A stretch of DNA of 64,000 nt from Phytoseiulus persimilis. Taxonomy: Eukaryota > Arthropoda > Arachnida > Mesostigmata > Phytoseiidae. A model generated the notes under the pieces. The model was not told where the DNA came from. It searched no databases and saw nothing but the letters and a program-made list of their open reading frames with translations. This document shows, piece by piece, positions 37,127 through 48,500 of this stretch (position 1 is its first letter; every line of letters starts with the position of its first letter). A program made the translations under genes and the position numbers. The DNA lies in contig CM075102.1 in assembly GCA_037576195.1 (NCBI GenBank), positions 28,826,745-28,890,744 on the forward strand, given 5' to 3'.

Positions 37127-39248
37127 TGGCCTAACACGCCGCAAGTTGTTACTCATGGGCAATGGGTAGTGAAATTCAGCCTGTTAGTGGCGAGGAGTGC
37201 CTGTCCCTCAGCGAAATAATTCACAAAAGTCATCTTTCAATTCCTTCCGTCCTCTTGAGTAGTCCAGGCTCGATGTGCAGTACAGGGTGTTTTTTTCAGT
37301 CCGGAATTTTCGGGCCCGATCTTGTTTTGGCCATATCTTTCTCAGTTCTCGGATTCTTCTCGAAAACGAGAAGTGATCGATAGAGGATACCAAGGCGGTG
37401 GATTCGAATGGATTGGATGAAGATTCGCTTGCCATTTTTCGAGGAAATTGGGTAACTTCGATCGGTTTTCCGGCGAATGACCGGCCTCTCTTCGCGCGTC
37501 CAACGGGACCCCTACGAGTCCGATCGTTTTCACGATGACTTTAAGGGAGATCTCGAAAAAAAAATGGGCAATTTTCGGTGATTCCGGGACACTTCTGAGG
37601 GCTGGCTGAGAGGTTCAGCCGAGAACAGAGAGATTCAAAACTGGAAACATGTCGATAGGGCGGTCACAAGTTTTATATTATACTCAACGATGAGTGTCAA
37701 GTATCTACAGGAATTTTTTTTATCGTTAATGACCAGGGTTTTGGACATCGTGGAGGAGTCCATTGAGCTCAACGCTTTCCGCACAGGGCAATCCCCGCTT
37801 ACGAGAATCGTCTTTATGGCTCTGCTGATGTCGCCGTTATGGAAAACACAACAAGCACTAGTTCCGATACCCTTGGAAATATTGTTGCATTCCTTGACCA
37901 CCATTGCAGGACTTGATCTTCCTCGTCATTGTTGCTCGTTTCGGTGAGTTTCAGTGGCTTTCATAGGAACTTTCGGTGTACCCAGTCGATCGTATGGATC
38001 GCCGTGTATGGATCGATCGGAAGCTGGATCAAACGAGCATAACCGATAGTCCATCGAAACGCATAGGAAGCACGTGATCGTAGACGACCTCCGATGGTCC
38101 AGCTCGACTCCGGGTCACCGTGGTGAGAAGAGTATTAGGATGTATCGTGCTGGCGGTAATTACGCCACACCATGCACGCGGATAGAGCCGATTCGTTGCC
38201 GTATTCTTAGGGTTTCGGTGCATGTCTAACTGCGCTCCGTTACTGAGACCATGATTCGAGATTTGTGGCTAGGGGTCGCGAACTCGGACTCGTGGATTCT
38301 TGCGACCCCCTACTTGTGGCGCTCAATCACGGGGTCGGGCGCCGGCGCACAGCTCTGATCCCGATGGCGCCATTCCGTAGACTGTGCCGCTCTCAGAGGG
38401 AACTGCGGAGAAACGCATGTGAGCCCTGCGCTCCATCCCTTTGCGCTCGTCCCTCATACCACTTTCCCCCGACAGAAACAATCACCGTTTACGAGAACTC
38501 CGATCGGGCAACGTCAGCAGTGGCAACAAGGCGCCAATTACGTTTCACCTATGAGGTTTTTATGAGTTATCAGCTGCCACCAGTGGAAATTCCGAAAATA
38601 CCAGGCTCTTCGCGCGGGAAGCAGGATGCTCGATGGAAAGCCCCCGGGCTCCAACTTCTCCTGCTCTTTGTTCTAGATCTTGAGACTCGTCCAGGAATTA
38701 GGAATCGTTCCACGAAGAGGCGCCCAGCTTGACTGACAGAAAAATCGGACCTCCGTGTGACCAAAAGCGTCTGACGCAGAGAACTCAGTGGATCCTGTCA
38801 CAGGATCCTGCAAAAAACGGGAACTTAAAATTCGGGAACTTGAAACCACAGGATTCCTCTGGTTTCAAGTTCCCGAATTTTGGAGGAGTCGCTCAGATGC
38901 TTCCGCGTCAAGTCGATCCATTTCTTCATGCAGTCCAGAGATGGTGAGGAGGTCATCCGCCGCGTGGTTTATTATCATACCAATGGAATATTTCATGTCC
39001 TGGTGTTTCCTCGGTGATGTCAGATCCATTGTTGATCATGCAGAGCGATGTCAAAGTAGATGCTTCCGCACGAGCAAGAGATTACCATCTCCGAAACGAC
39101 GCACTCATTCCGTGAATTCTGCAGTGGAGCAGGTTGTCGCGTCGATCGTTGCGGAATGTGAATTGGGAGCTCTTTCGACCGACCTCGCTCACTCGGCCGC
39201 TTCTCTCCGTGCAGGGAATAACTCGCACGTGCGGTATTCTCTCGGGAA
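37127..39248. other. Spacer with a long palindrome, no supported gene
   Basis: Holds the near-perfect palindrome at 38827-38881. Open frames up to 155 residues show no recognisable domain. Confidence 0.45.
38827..38881. repeat. 55-bp near-perfect palindrome
   Basis: Arms 38827-38853 and 38855-38881 are reverse complements at 26 of 27 positions around a single central base. The arm contains TTCGGGAACTTGAAACC. A related GGGAACTTAAAATTCGGG sits just to the left. It could form a cruciform or an RNA hairpin. Confidence 0.9.
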
Positions 39249-41153
39249 ATGAATCTAACTTTTTTTCCCTTCCTTGGATCGATGATCATTGTTGACGGGT
39301 TGCAGCAGAATCAGTTTCGGAATTTTTTCCCAACCAAAGAGACGAGTTGCTCGAATAGAGCTTGGACGCATCTTCAATCTCTCAAGCCGACGGCATTCAA
39401 CGACTGGCCCGCGATTCCCATAGAGGAGTTGCATGATCTCCTCATCGCGTGGAAGACCTTTACGCACACCACCGTTGAATCGCAGAGGCTGCTGTGGTCT
39501 GTATCAACATCGTGCATCAATGTGATCAACAAACCAAGAGACTCGCTCATCACATACTTGTTCGCCTCGAACGACAAGGACTGGAACTGGTTGCTGGATA
39601 TCTGGAGGTTCAGGAACTTTGTGGTGTTCATCCACGACTGCTCGAACTTGAGATGGTCGAGGGACGATTCCCATCTTTCGACCCACCTCGTCATCGGGAA
39701 AATAGAATTCCCGGTTGAGAACTCCCTGCTAGAAATAGACTGGCCGAAAACCGCGACTGGAAGAGTCCCAAGGGAGCCCCGCTACAAGTTCCACTACGAC
39801 TTCAAGACAAAACTCGTCAGAGCTAGCGGCAAGCTTTGGGAAATCAGGGAAAGGTTCCCGAAGCACAATCCATGTGTGCAGTGCGCGGATCAGTGTCGAT
39901 TCCGGAAAGATAAAAATCTAGTCGAGGTCGTCTCGGCTTTCTTCGCGAGAAGAGCCAATTTGACGATGCTTTCAGCGCAGAGTGGTCGGTGTTTCCCGGA
40001 CTTGTTCATCGGATACTCATCAAGAGCCATGTCCGACATCATTACGCAGCTTGAGAGATTCCAACTGGATGGACTCGAGAGCCAGGACGTTGTACCGAAA
40101 GCCGATCATATGCGGATGAACCTGAACCGAACTTATCGGCACCACGTCAGTGCTTCTTACCACGACGAGGTGATAGTCAAGGTGGGTCCGAAGCATAGAA
40201 TAGGAAAACGCGAGATTCGACAACCTGATTCGGAATCTTTCTTCAACGCCTGTTTCTTCCTAGTGCTGATGGTTTCTCTCACGAGTCGCAGCTACAACTT
40301 TATTTTATTCTTCATCATCTCGAACGTGCTGATATTCGATTTTCTCCGATCTCCAAAGACTTATCACCGACAAGTCATGCCTGTGAAAGCACGCTCGAAC
40401 TTCCTGTGCCCCCTGTCTTCGTCTGTTGTGAATAGCTACGAAGGGAAGGGTCCGGGATTCGACTTGTTACGTCGATGCGCATACAGGGACGACAAGTCCT
40501 GCACTGACTTGAAATCCCACCGCCATAAGTTCCATTTTGAAAATTTCGCCGCGCATTGTGTGGACGGTGCGCTCGGAACGATAGACATCCTGCGAAGTCA
40601 CGGGTACTTCGACATCGAAATGAAATTGAGAGGGCCTCTTCTAAGGATACCAGTCGGATCCGCCTGTGCAAAGCAACTTCGCAGCGGTGAACTTTATGGC
40701 GTGACAGGAGCGCAACACATCCCCAGCTCTCTGAAGAAGTTCCCTTTTACAGTGGAAATGCGTTCAGTTATTTATCCTCTGACACTCCCATCCTCTCAGT
40801 TCTCGAATCATCTCGAAAGTTTATTGAAGCACCTCGTCGGAAGCGGCTCGCCCTTCAGGCCCGAAAAGTCTCGATCGCCCTTCCGCCTACCATCTGTATT
40901 TCCTGAACAGAGAAAGAACACATTTGAGATAATTAAGCGGATCTATTCACCCGGAATAACAGCAGCGCTTGTGATCATGATTATTGAGCCCATCTTCTGG
41001 ACGGCTTCATGGCTTCTGAAGAAATATAAATCAGTTCTAAGCTTCAAATTCTTATTGCATCGAGTGACGCTCTTCGTGGCAGTTTTCTTCGTGAGCTTGT
41101 GGTTCCTGGTATCATTGATCGCAACACACCTGGAACTGATTCACAAAAATTGA
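39249..41153 (+). CDS. Intronless 634-residue membrane protein, possibly a divergent ionotropic receptor
   Basis: The length alone makes this a real gene. I do not recognise it with certainty. N-terminal residues 1-19 are hydrophobic and could be a signal peptide. Residues ~50-330 are a mixed alpha/beta-like soluble part with FVVFIHDCSNLRW (124-136) and a Cys cluster CVQCADQC (209-216). Two closely spaced hydrophobic segments lie at ~331-347 and 350-366. A second soluble part of ~200 residues contains IYPLTLPSSQFSNHLESLL (508-526), like the second ligand-binding lobe of ionotropic receptors. A membrane segment follows at ~570-590, and another at ~605-625. Soluble-TM-soluble-TM order and intronless structure suit divergent arthropod ionotropic receptors (chemosensory, dendrite membrane). 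Against this are the absent pore loop and the extra C-terminal segment. The start has G at -3. Confidence 0.8.
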   Translation: MNLTFFPFLGSMIIVDGLQQNQFRNFFPTKETSCSNRAWTHLQSLKPTAFNDWPAIPIEELHDLLIAWKTFTHTTVESQRLLWSVSTSCINVINKPRDSLITYLFASNDKDWNWLLDIWRFRNFVVFIHDCSNLRWSRDDSHLSTHLVIGKIEFPVENSLLEIDWPKTATGRVPREPRYKFHYDFKTKLVRASGKLWEIRERFPKHNPCVQCADQCRFRKDKNLVEVVSAFFARRANLTMLSAQSGRCFPDLFIGYSSRAMSDIITQLERFQLDGLESQDVVPKADHMRMNLNRTYRHHVSASYHDEVIVKVGPKHRIGKREIRQPDSESFFNACFFLVLMVSLTSRSYNFILFFIISNVLIFDFLRSPKTYHRQVMPVKARSNFLCPLSSSVVNSYEGKGPGFDLLRRCAYRDDKSCTDLKSHRHKFHFENFAAHCVDGALGTIDILRSHGYFDIEMKLRGPLLRIPVGSACAKQLRSGELYGVTGAQHIPSSLKKFPFTVEMRSVIYPLTLPSSQFSNHLESLLKHLVGSGSPFRPEKSRSPFRLPSVFPEQRKNTFEIIKRIYSPGITAALVIMIIEPIFWTASWLLKKYKSVLSFKFLLHRVTLFVAVFFVSLWFLVSLIATHLELIHKN

Positions 41154-41407
41154 ATGTGGACCAGGAACATGTGGACAGCAGTCTCGCACGAGTGGTATTC
41201 ACCAGCAGGAGCGGCTTGGGACTGGGCAGTCTTGTTTCGTATCTTTCTGTCAAGCTTTTCCTCAGCGCTTCATTACTGGTTCTGGATGTGTGACCAAAAT
41301 CTCAACTGATTGGGGGTCATGAAACACTTGGTCGTAAAACGGTTGGGTTTCGGTAGAATCATTCGAGAGTTACTGCGGAAAGAGACAACGTATCACATGT
41401 GGAAATC

Positions 41408-42169
41408 TTAGGAGACGACTAGAATGTTCTGTGCTAAATTGTGCGCGACGAGTTTGCGTGCGCTTCGCGGGAAGTCCATGAGCTGTTGAGCGCCGAGTGT
41501 TAGCGGCCGAGCAACGACAACAGATTCATCCTCCGTGACACCCCAGATGGTGTTCCCCAGCTCATCCAATCTCAAAGTGGGAATCGCTTCAAAGTGTGAT
41601 GCATTTCCAGAGAGGTGAGCGAGAACAGCGAGATCTCTTTCGTGCATACCGATGATGAGAAGATGCAACATGAATATTTATCTTATGGTCGGAGCCGATG
41701 ATTACATCCACGAAAACGATGGTTCGCTTTCCTCTCCCTCCCAGATCCGGCAGTAATGTTCAGAACACTTGTCAAGATTTTCCATCGTGTCGAGGCTCCC
41801 GGAGCGAGTCGTGCCGAAAACTGTGCGCATCGATCATGTGCTTCAGCTCATCCGTCGCGAGCACGATACGTTTGAGAACGATGTCGAACGTTGACTGTTG
41901 ATGTGCAGAAGTAACGCAAGCGGATTGGGGATTTTCTTCATTTGGCTATAGAGCTCGAAAGTTGGATGATCATCGTTCCAGCGAATGACTCTCGGATCAG
42001 TCAACACCATGGAGTGAGGCGCCTGGTGAGTTTCGATGAAAGTGCACGGCTCAGAAAAGTTCGGGAACTTCTGTTGCTGATTCTGCGGTCGCAAGATATC
42101 TGACGGAGCGCTTCTCGTCAAATTTCTGGAAAGCGACTCAGCAAATGCCATGGATGTGAACTCTGACAA
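41408..42169 (-). pseudogene. Possible decayed gene, two unlinked frames
   Basis: Minus frames 42169-41843 and 41671-41408 have a protein-like composition (MVLTDPRVIRWNDDHPTFEL, and LLIIGMHERDLAVLAHL with TLRLDELG). The reading frame shifts and meets stops between them, near 41890 and 41790. No splice sites that repair it are evident. The second block faintly recalls the C-terminal part of histidine acid phosphatases, but the diagnostic HD is not clear. It may be nothing. Confidence 0.25.
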
Positions 42170-42570
42170 ATCGCGGGTAACGCCCGCTTCAACAGGTGGA
42201 GTTCATCAATCTCAAGAGAGCAGATTGAATGCGAGTTTCTGTAAACGGGGACGAGATCTACAAACTGTGGTTGTTTGCATCGCTACTCTTGTGGATACAC
42301 CTGCATCAAGGACAGATTTTCTTTCGTCCAATCGGCTGAACACATTAGCTCTCAAGAGCGCTGTGGAGGCACGCAAGCGAGTACGTTCACAGTAGTTGGC
42401 AGGCAGAAACAAGCAGCGAACACAAAGGCCATCGACGAGCAGACATGCTGCCGCTGAGCAGGACTCGACTGCGCGAAGAAATCGCCCTTTCTTCCCCATC
42501 AGAATCCTCACTTGGCCCTCGCCGTTGCCGCTTTTATCTCCAGCGAGTGTTACGTCCACAGAAGAATACG

Positions 42571-45500
42571 ATGAGGTGGTTGGTAGCGACGCTATTCTGT
42601 TTATCTGTTATCCACGTCCAGGGCATTCTCGCAGACGCAGAGATCGAGGCCCTTCAGCACAAAGTGGCACTCATAAGCAAAATTCTGAAAAACCATGTTC
42701 CCAACCCCATGGATAAAAGTGACGACGAGCTGCACGAGGAGATCTCGGCCAACATCGTCGAGCTCTGGAACAAGTACGATGCCGCGCTTCAGGGTCAGGT
42801 GGATCACTTGCTGAGGCAGTTCCTTCCTTATATGCTGGAGGTGGCCAATACCAACTTGGAGCTCAAGTGTGTTCGCAGCCTCCTGCGCGTGGTTCGTGGT
42901 CTCCGGAATCTCGACATTTGGGCATTCCAACGTAAGTAGAGGCGAAACTCGGACCGGCCATAGATGCGCAGCCGGTTTTCCAAACATGCCCATTCCAAGA
43001 CAAGTTGGCGTAAATGCCAAGATAAAGCACCGCTCTTGAATGACCAATAATTCATTTTTCTTTTTCTCAAAAACCGCGTTCTGTGTTGAAAGCAGTTGGA
43101 CCCGGTTCAAACATAACCGACCGCATTGCGAGACTCTATTTGCAAGAGTCTCTACTAGAACACATCAGATCGCAGTCGAAGAGACGAGCGCTTCATTGAA
43201 GATACGTTCCGATTCGAAGTCGAACGTTTCCGTTCGAGTCCTTCATGATTGATGTTCCTTCACGGTTCCGAAAATGGCGTTAGGTTCCGTTACGGATGTG
43301 ATGGATTTCTCTTGGGAACGTCTCGTGCGCTAATGAAAATCAGCGATAGCTGGAGGAAGGAAGTCGTCGTCGCACAATATACGATAGGGGGTTCTGAAAC
43401 AGGGAATCATTCGACGAATATCTAATTACTCTGAGTCATTTAGCTGGCGTCTATTTACAGCTTTTTCTGATTCTTTGAAACATACGTGAATTTTCTGTGA
43501 GGCGCTTTGCTGAGTTTCATTGTAGCTTGGCTGGTGTGCATCGAAAGCGGCTATCGACTTCGTTCCGAAATCATAATTGTTCGAGCGCTACTAGCACAAT
43601 CTCCTGTAGTGTTGCGTGAGTGTGTCTCTTTCGTGTTGCGGTGAGCATAACGGTTTATCTAATTGTCTAGGAAGACGACATCCGTCGTCCCAGCTCACAT
43701 ATGAGAGAAAAGTTGATGAAGGACAAGAGGGAACCCCTTCGAGGAGTTTGAGGGAACGCAGTGTTCGTCCCTTCATCGACCGAACGAAGCCTCTGGGCTT
43801 GGAAAGAAAGAGTCCTACAGGGTCACCAAGGCCGACTGGTAGATTATTTGTGGAGGGCTGACTCTCTTTGCGAAGCGCATCCCTATGCGCGAGATTATCG
43901 GAAGAACGCGTAGTTCCGTTGCGAAATTATTCATGATCGTTGATGTTTCAAAATTCCTGCAAGGGAAATATCGTTTTCCAAGGGGTTGGCAACGTTGCCG
44001 GGCAACCCGAGTTCACCCGAGCAAAATCCACTCGAGAGCCGGTCAAATGACTCATTCCCTAAACGATATCGCTGAGGAACGTCGCGAGAACACTCGTAGT
44101 CGTTTCCTCCGGGGTCTGAGCAGGAGGTATTCCATAACATGATGTCACGGAATTTACCTTCGTTGACGTGGGACGGTCTCCTGTGTCAGAGAACTGATTG
44201 CGAAGAGCGAACGAGTGTATGAACGGGCGGACGAATCACGAGTGAGCGAAGTTTTGGCGCAAGACAATCACTGAGAATGATGACTCTCGCAGCTTCTCAG
44301 GAAGGCGTAACGCAAACATCACTCGGAATTGTCAGCCATTACAACGGGCGATCTAGCCGTTGTGGCTCGCGTCGCTCATGCCAAATATCCCAGGGTATGT
44401 TTCGCAGATATACTTCACGAGCCCTTGTGTTCAGTTTCCGGCCTGACAGGGTGTGAATCGGTCAAATTGGCCCTCGGACGGGAATCAACGAACGGAGGAA
44501 GGAGCTCGCCAGATTCAAGGGTTTCAAATTACATGTTTCGGCATCGAAATTCGAAGCGATTCATGTGTCAAGAATATCTGGATTTCCACCTCCGTCCCCT
44601 GTATCGATCAAGACTGGGATGATTCCGCGTCGCCCTGCATCTCGCGGGAAATCATGAATGCGGAACACGATGTCACGTGTTGATTGCATTCATGCACGCC
44701 GCTGAATTATTCGATGTCAAAAATATATTCCTGCCGTCTGGGGAAGTTTTTCCAGAGAATGACACCGAGATCGACTCAATGGCTCAGCGGAGTTTTTCGG
44801 GACAATGGGAATTTTTTTCCGGCAGCCTGCTAAGAACGGCACGAGAACTGCGACTTCGTTGACGGTGGACCCACCTCGAGCTCAAGTCGAGCCTTTCTAC
44901 ATCACTTGTGCGATGGAGTCGAGTTGGCCTTTCCGCCATTCCGACAATGAAAGAGTGGGATTAAATCTGAGAATCAAGAACATGGGCTTAATCGAGGATA
45001 ATTCTCTCTGTTTATGTTTTCGCCGCTTAATGTAATTACGGTAATGAACGCGCGAGTTTGGGCTGGCATCATCCGTACTCTCAACGGAAACTTCTCTTTT
45101 TCCTATCCTTACCGTTGTCAACATTGGAAACTACATCATCTGCCGCCCCGAAATTCTAATTACAAGCACATTGTTTGTGTGTTGTGAGTTTGTAAGACTC
45201 GATGCAATCCGGCTAACACGCGACGAACGGTCATTACCCAGGCTCCGGATACCCTGTACTCCGAGTTCAGCTGTGGCGTGTTTGATAGAGTGTTATTTGA
45301 CAGAACTCCTGTAGCAGTCAGTCGTGACCTTATCATGAGCATTCTGGTGATTGTTGATTTCGATGTTTTGCCTGATGCTCATCCACGGAGTTTTCGATGA
45401 GGAAAACGATCAGAAGGATACGCCGTTCACGTTGCTGTTATTTCCTACACAGTTCTGGACTCGATCGGCAGACCGGCCGCTGGAATCATGGACGTCACCA

Positions 45501-48500
45501 TGAGCGATTTCGGAGACTACGACCAGTGCTTGGGGATAGAATCTATGGAGCCCAGTGGGATCGTCGACTTCCGCGGACAGCACTGTAGTATTGCGGTGCG
45601 GCCTCCGGCGCTTCCTCCGCTCAACAAGCATTCTATTCTCAAACTGCAAGAGCTGCTCAACACCACGAGTGTAAGTACGTGCGGCAAGTCGCGTTTCCAG
45701 GCACTTTGAGACCGCCCTTCATGGGTTTGTGTGAGCTCGAGCTTCATCCAGTAGCCTAACCATCATCGAGACGCGCATGAAGACTTGAAAGAAACACTCA
45801 TCTCGATCGTCTCCCTTTCGCTCGAAATCATCTTCAGCGGTCCGCTCCGAATGATGTTGCCCTTGGCTCTGCGCAGGTGTACAAAGACGTTCTCCTCACC
45901 TATCACAAAGTGCATCAACCCTTTGAGCTCCGCCTGGGAATCTGCACTCCATCCACCTGTACGATTCCTGATGTTACCCGTATGCTAGAACCGGTTTCCA
46001 GAAACCTCCGAGTGAAGATAGATGTCATAGGCTGCGAATCAAAAGATGTCCCGCTCGTTTTGGGCACGCAACAACTCTTCGTCGTGTGAGTATGCTTCGA
46101 TTGAGGCCACGAAATGTTGGATTTGCATCCGACGATGGAGCTCAAGACCGGTTCTCGCCATTTTTCTCACAGGTGTTTCACGACCATATCGGTTTTCCTG
46201 GTCGCGCTGGGTACCCTCATCCAAACGCTGCCGAGAGCAATCCGTGGGGAATGCCAGAAAGGTGAGTCGCGGGACCAGACGAGTCTGGCACGATGCGCAA
46301 CGCTCTGATCTTCTTTCGGTGGTCTTACAAAATGTTTTTCCTCGGCGCTTCCAGACGGATCGCTGAGGCGCTCCTAATTTTCCCCCAGGAGATGCTCATA
46401 GACCCTTGTTTGTCATGTTAATTGAGCCATGTCATGTTGAGCCTACGAATTTCCCCGAAACAAATTGTCTCCCAAGTTGTGTTGATCCACGACGCTCAAG
46501 ATTGCGTGCGCAGCAGACGTGAAGAAGCGCTGGTTGAGCGCGAATATTTCATGGGTATCTTGACACTGACACGAGAGTTGATTGACAGTTGATGCATTGG
46601 CTGTGAGCTTTGAGACTCTAGTGCTTCGTGTTCGCATCCGGACGAAACGTCCGGAGCGTTTTTTCCCTTTTGCGATGACAGAAAAGACCCCCTCTTTTTT
46701 TGTCTGACGCTTTCGTTTTCTGACGAGAATGGAGCTTCGGCGCAGTTGCAAAATGGCTTCCGCCGAAAGCAATCAGATGTCAATACCTCAGCCTCGGGCC
46801 TCCGAAACATTGTTCTGAGTTTTTAAGTGAGCCTTCGTAGACTTTCCTGTGGACTGGGAACACTTCGTTCTCGGGATGGGAAGTGCTATCTTGGGGCTAG
46901 TTCTCCACCCATCAGCATGTCGTGACGATTTTGGCATGAGGTGCCTAGTAGAACCTCGAGCTCGTGGAGAGAGAAATAATAGAGAGCGACGTTTCGAATA
47001 ATCACGGGATCAAGAAAGAAACGAACCCCGCTGCGGCCAGTTCGGTGATCGATCGAGGATTCTCGTTCTCCAACTGGATTTCCATTCGAATAGGATCCAT
47101 TTCGAGGCACGAATTCTCGGTGTTTCAGACTTCTGACTCGCACGATAGGGGTTTACCCGATGCCTCTCGGATGAAACACTCCCCCCAGTCACAATTTTTT
47201 GAGTTTTTTATTGGGAACAAATAATATTGGGAGCATGGCCCCATCGCAGAGAGTACATCCGCACAATCCGTCCACATCTCGTCGAGTTTTCCCGGCATAG
47301 ATGATGTGTATAAACCCATGAACTGCCCCTCTTGTGAAACGGTGCCCGTTTGTCAAGTTTGGGAGCTGCCAAATCTCTGAGATCATCGCCGGACAGTTGA
47401 AGAATGAGGGCTCGATTCCTTCGTTTTCCCTCTTGCAGTTGTTCTCCTGCTCGACGAGAGTCAACAACAAGGAATCGATCCTGCTTCCATTCCCAGTTTG
47501 TCCTCCTGTGAGCCTTCGGAGTGGCGCGCGCTTGAAATGCGAAGACCATTTTTTTTCCTCCGTTACCGCGTTTGCCGATTCCGTTCCTTTCACTTGCTCT
47601 ACCCGATATGCGGTCTCGAGCGGTGCCATTTCTTCGAAAACGGTTGATTTCCCTAACGTTCCATGAGAAAGGCGAGTACTTCAGGTAAGAAGAGGTTCAG
47701 AGGATACTTCAGGAAAGTCATGCCGTTACGGTTCTCGGAATCAGCGGCCTGTATCAGATTCTAGGAGTTCCACAAGTTTTTTTTTCACAATACATTCAGA
47801 GCGCTGCTGAGTTAACGACTCTTAGCTCCAGAATCTTCCCGAATCGGTGTCGACGCAGACCGAGATAATTGACATGAGTCGGCACAATCCTCAGAGAACT
47901 CAGAACTTCGCGCCTCGCGAATATCAACTTTTTTTTGCAAGCTTTTGAATCGAGCGGAGTGCGCAGTGAATCGTTCGAAACCGCGTTGTAATCATCAGTT
48001 AGTTCCCATTTGAACGTAATAGAAGGCGACAGAGGATGCGGCCCAATCGGCGTTGTTCAATCGCGAACTCTTGGGAGCCGGAGCATTGTTGGGAGGAGAC
48101 GGACGCGTACTTGAGATCAGGGCCATCGATCGGCGACCGGCCGTGTGAGACAAGACGGACGGAGTCATACAACTCCACGTTCGAGGATGCTCCCTCACTG
48201 CGACGCTAATTCGGTCTTCCGTCCGCTGAATGGTCTTGACCGGACGAATTCACCCGGATGTAAGCTCATTGATGATTTTACTGAGCGGAAACTACACGTG
48301 GCCTGCCTGTAATTCGCGCTGCAATCGAAAGGCAGGAGGAACAGAAAAATGCTTCGCGATTCGGGGCTTTGACTTATTCAAGGGCGAGGAAGACGGGCAG
48401 TCGACAGTGCTTTGAACTGTCAGGCAAGACTTTCGCTCAGAACGGACCGTTTCGGTTTTCCAGGTGCAATAACTGCCTTCGACCTGCGGCAGAATACGGC

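Noticed and set aside
42445-42570. Upstream in-frame ATG for the NRF-6-type protein
   Set aside because: It would place 42 charged residues before a clear signal peptide. The ATG at 42571 has A at -3.
47189-47629. 146-residue minus open frame inside NRF intron 4
   Set aside because: No family motif and no sign of a promoter or intron-exon structure. A nested gene is possible but unsupported.
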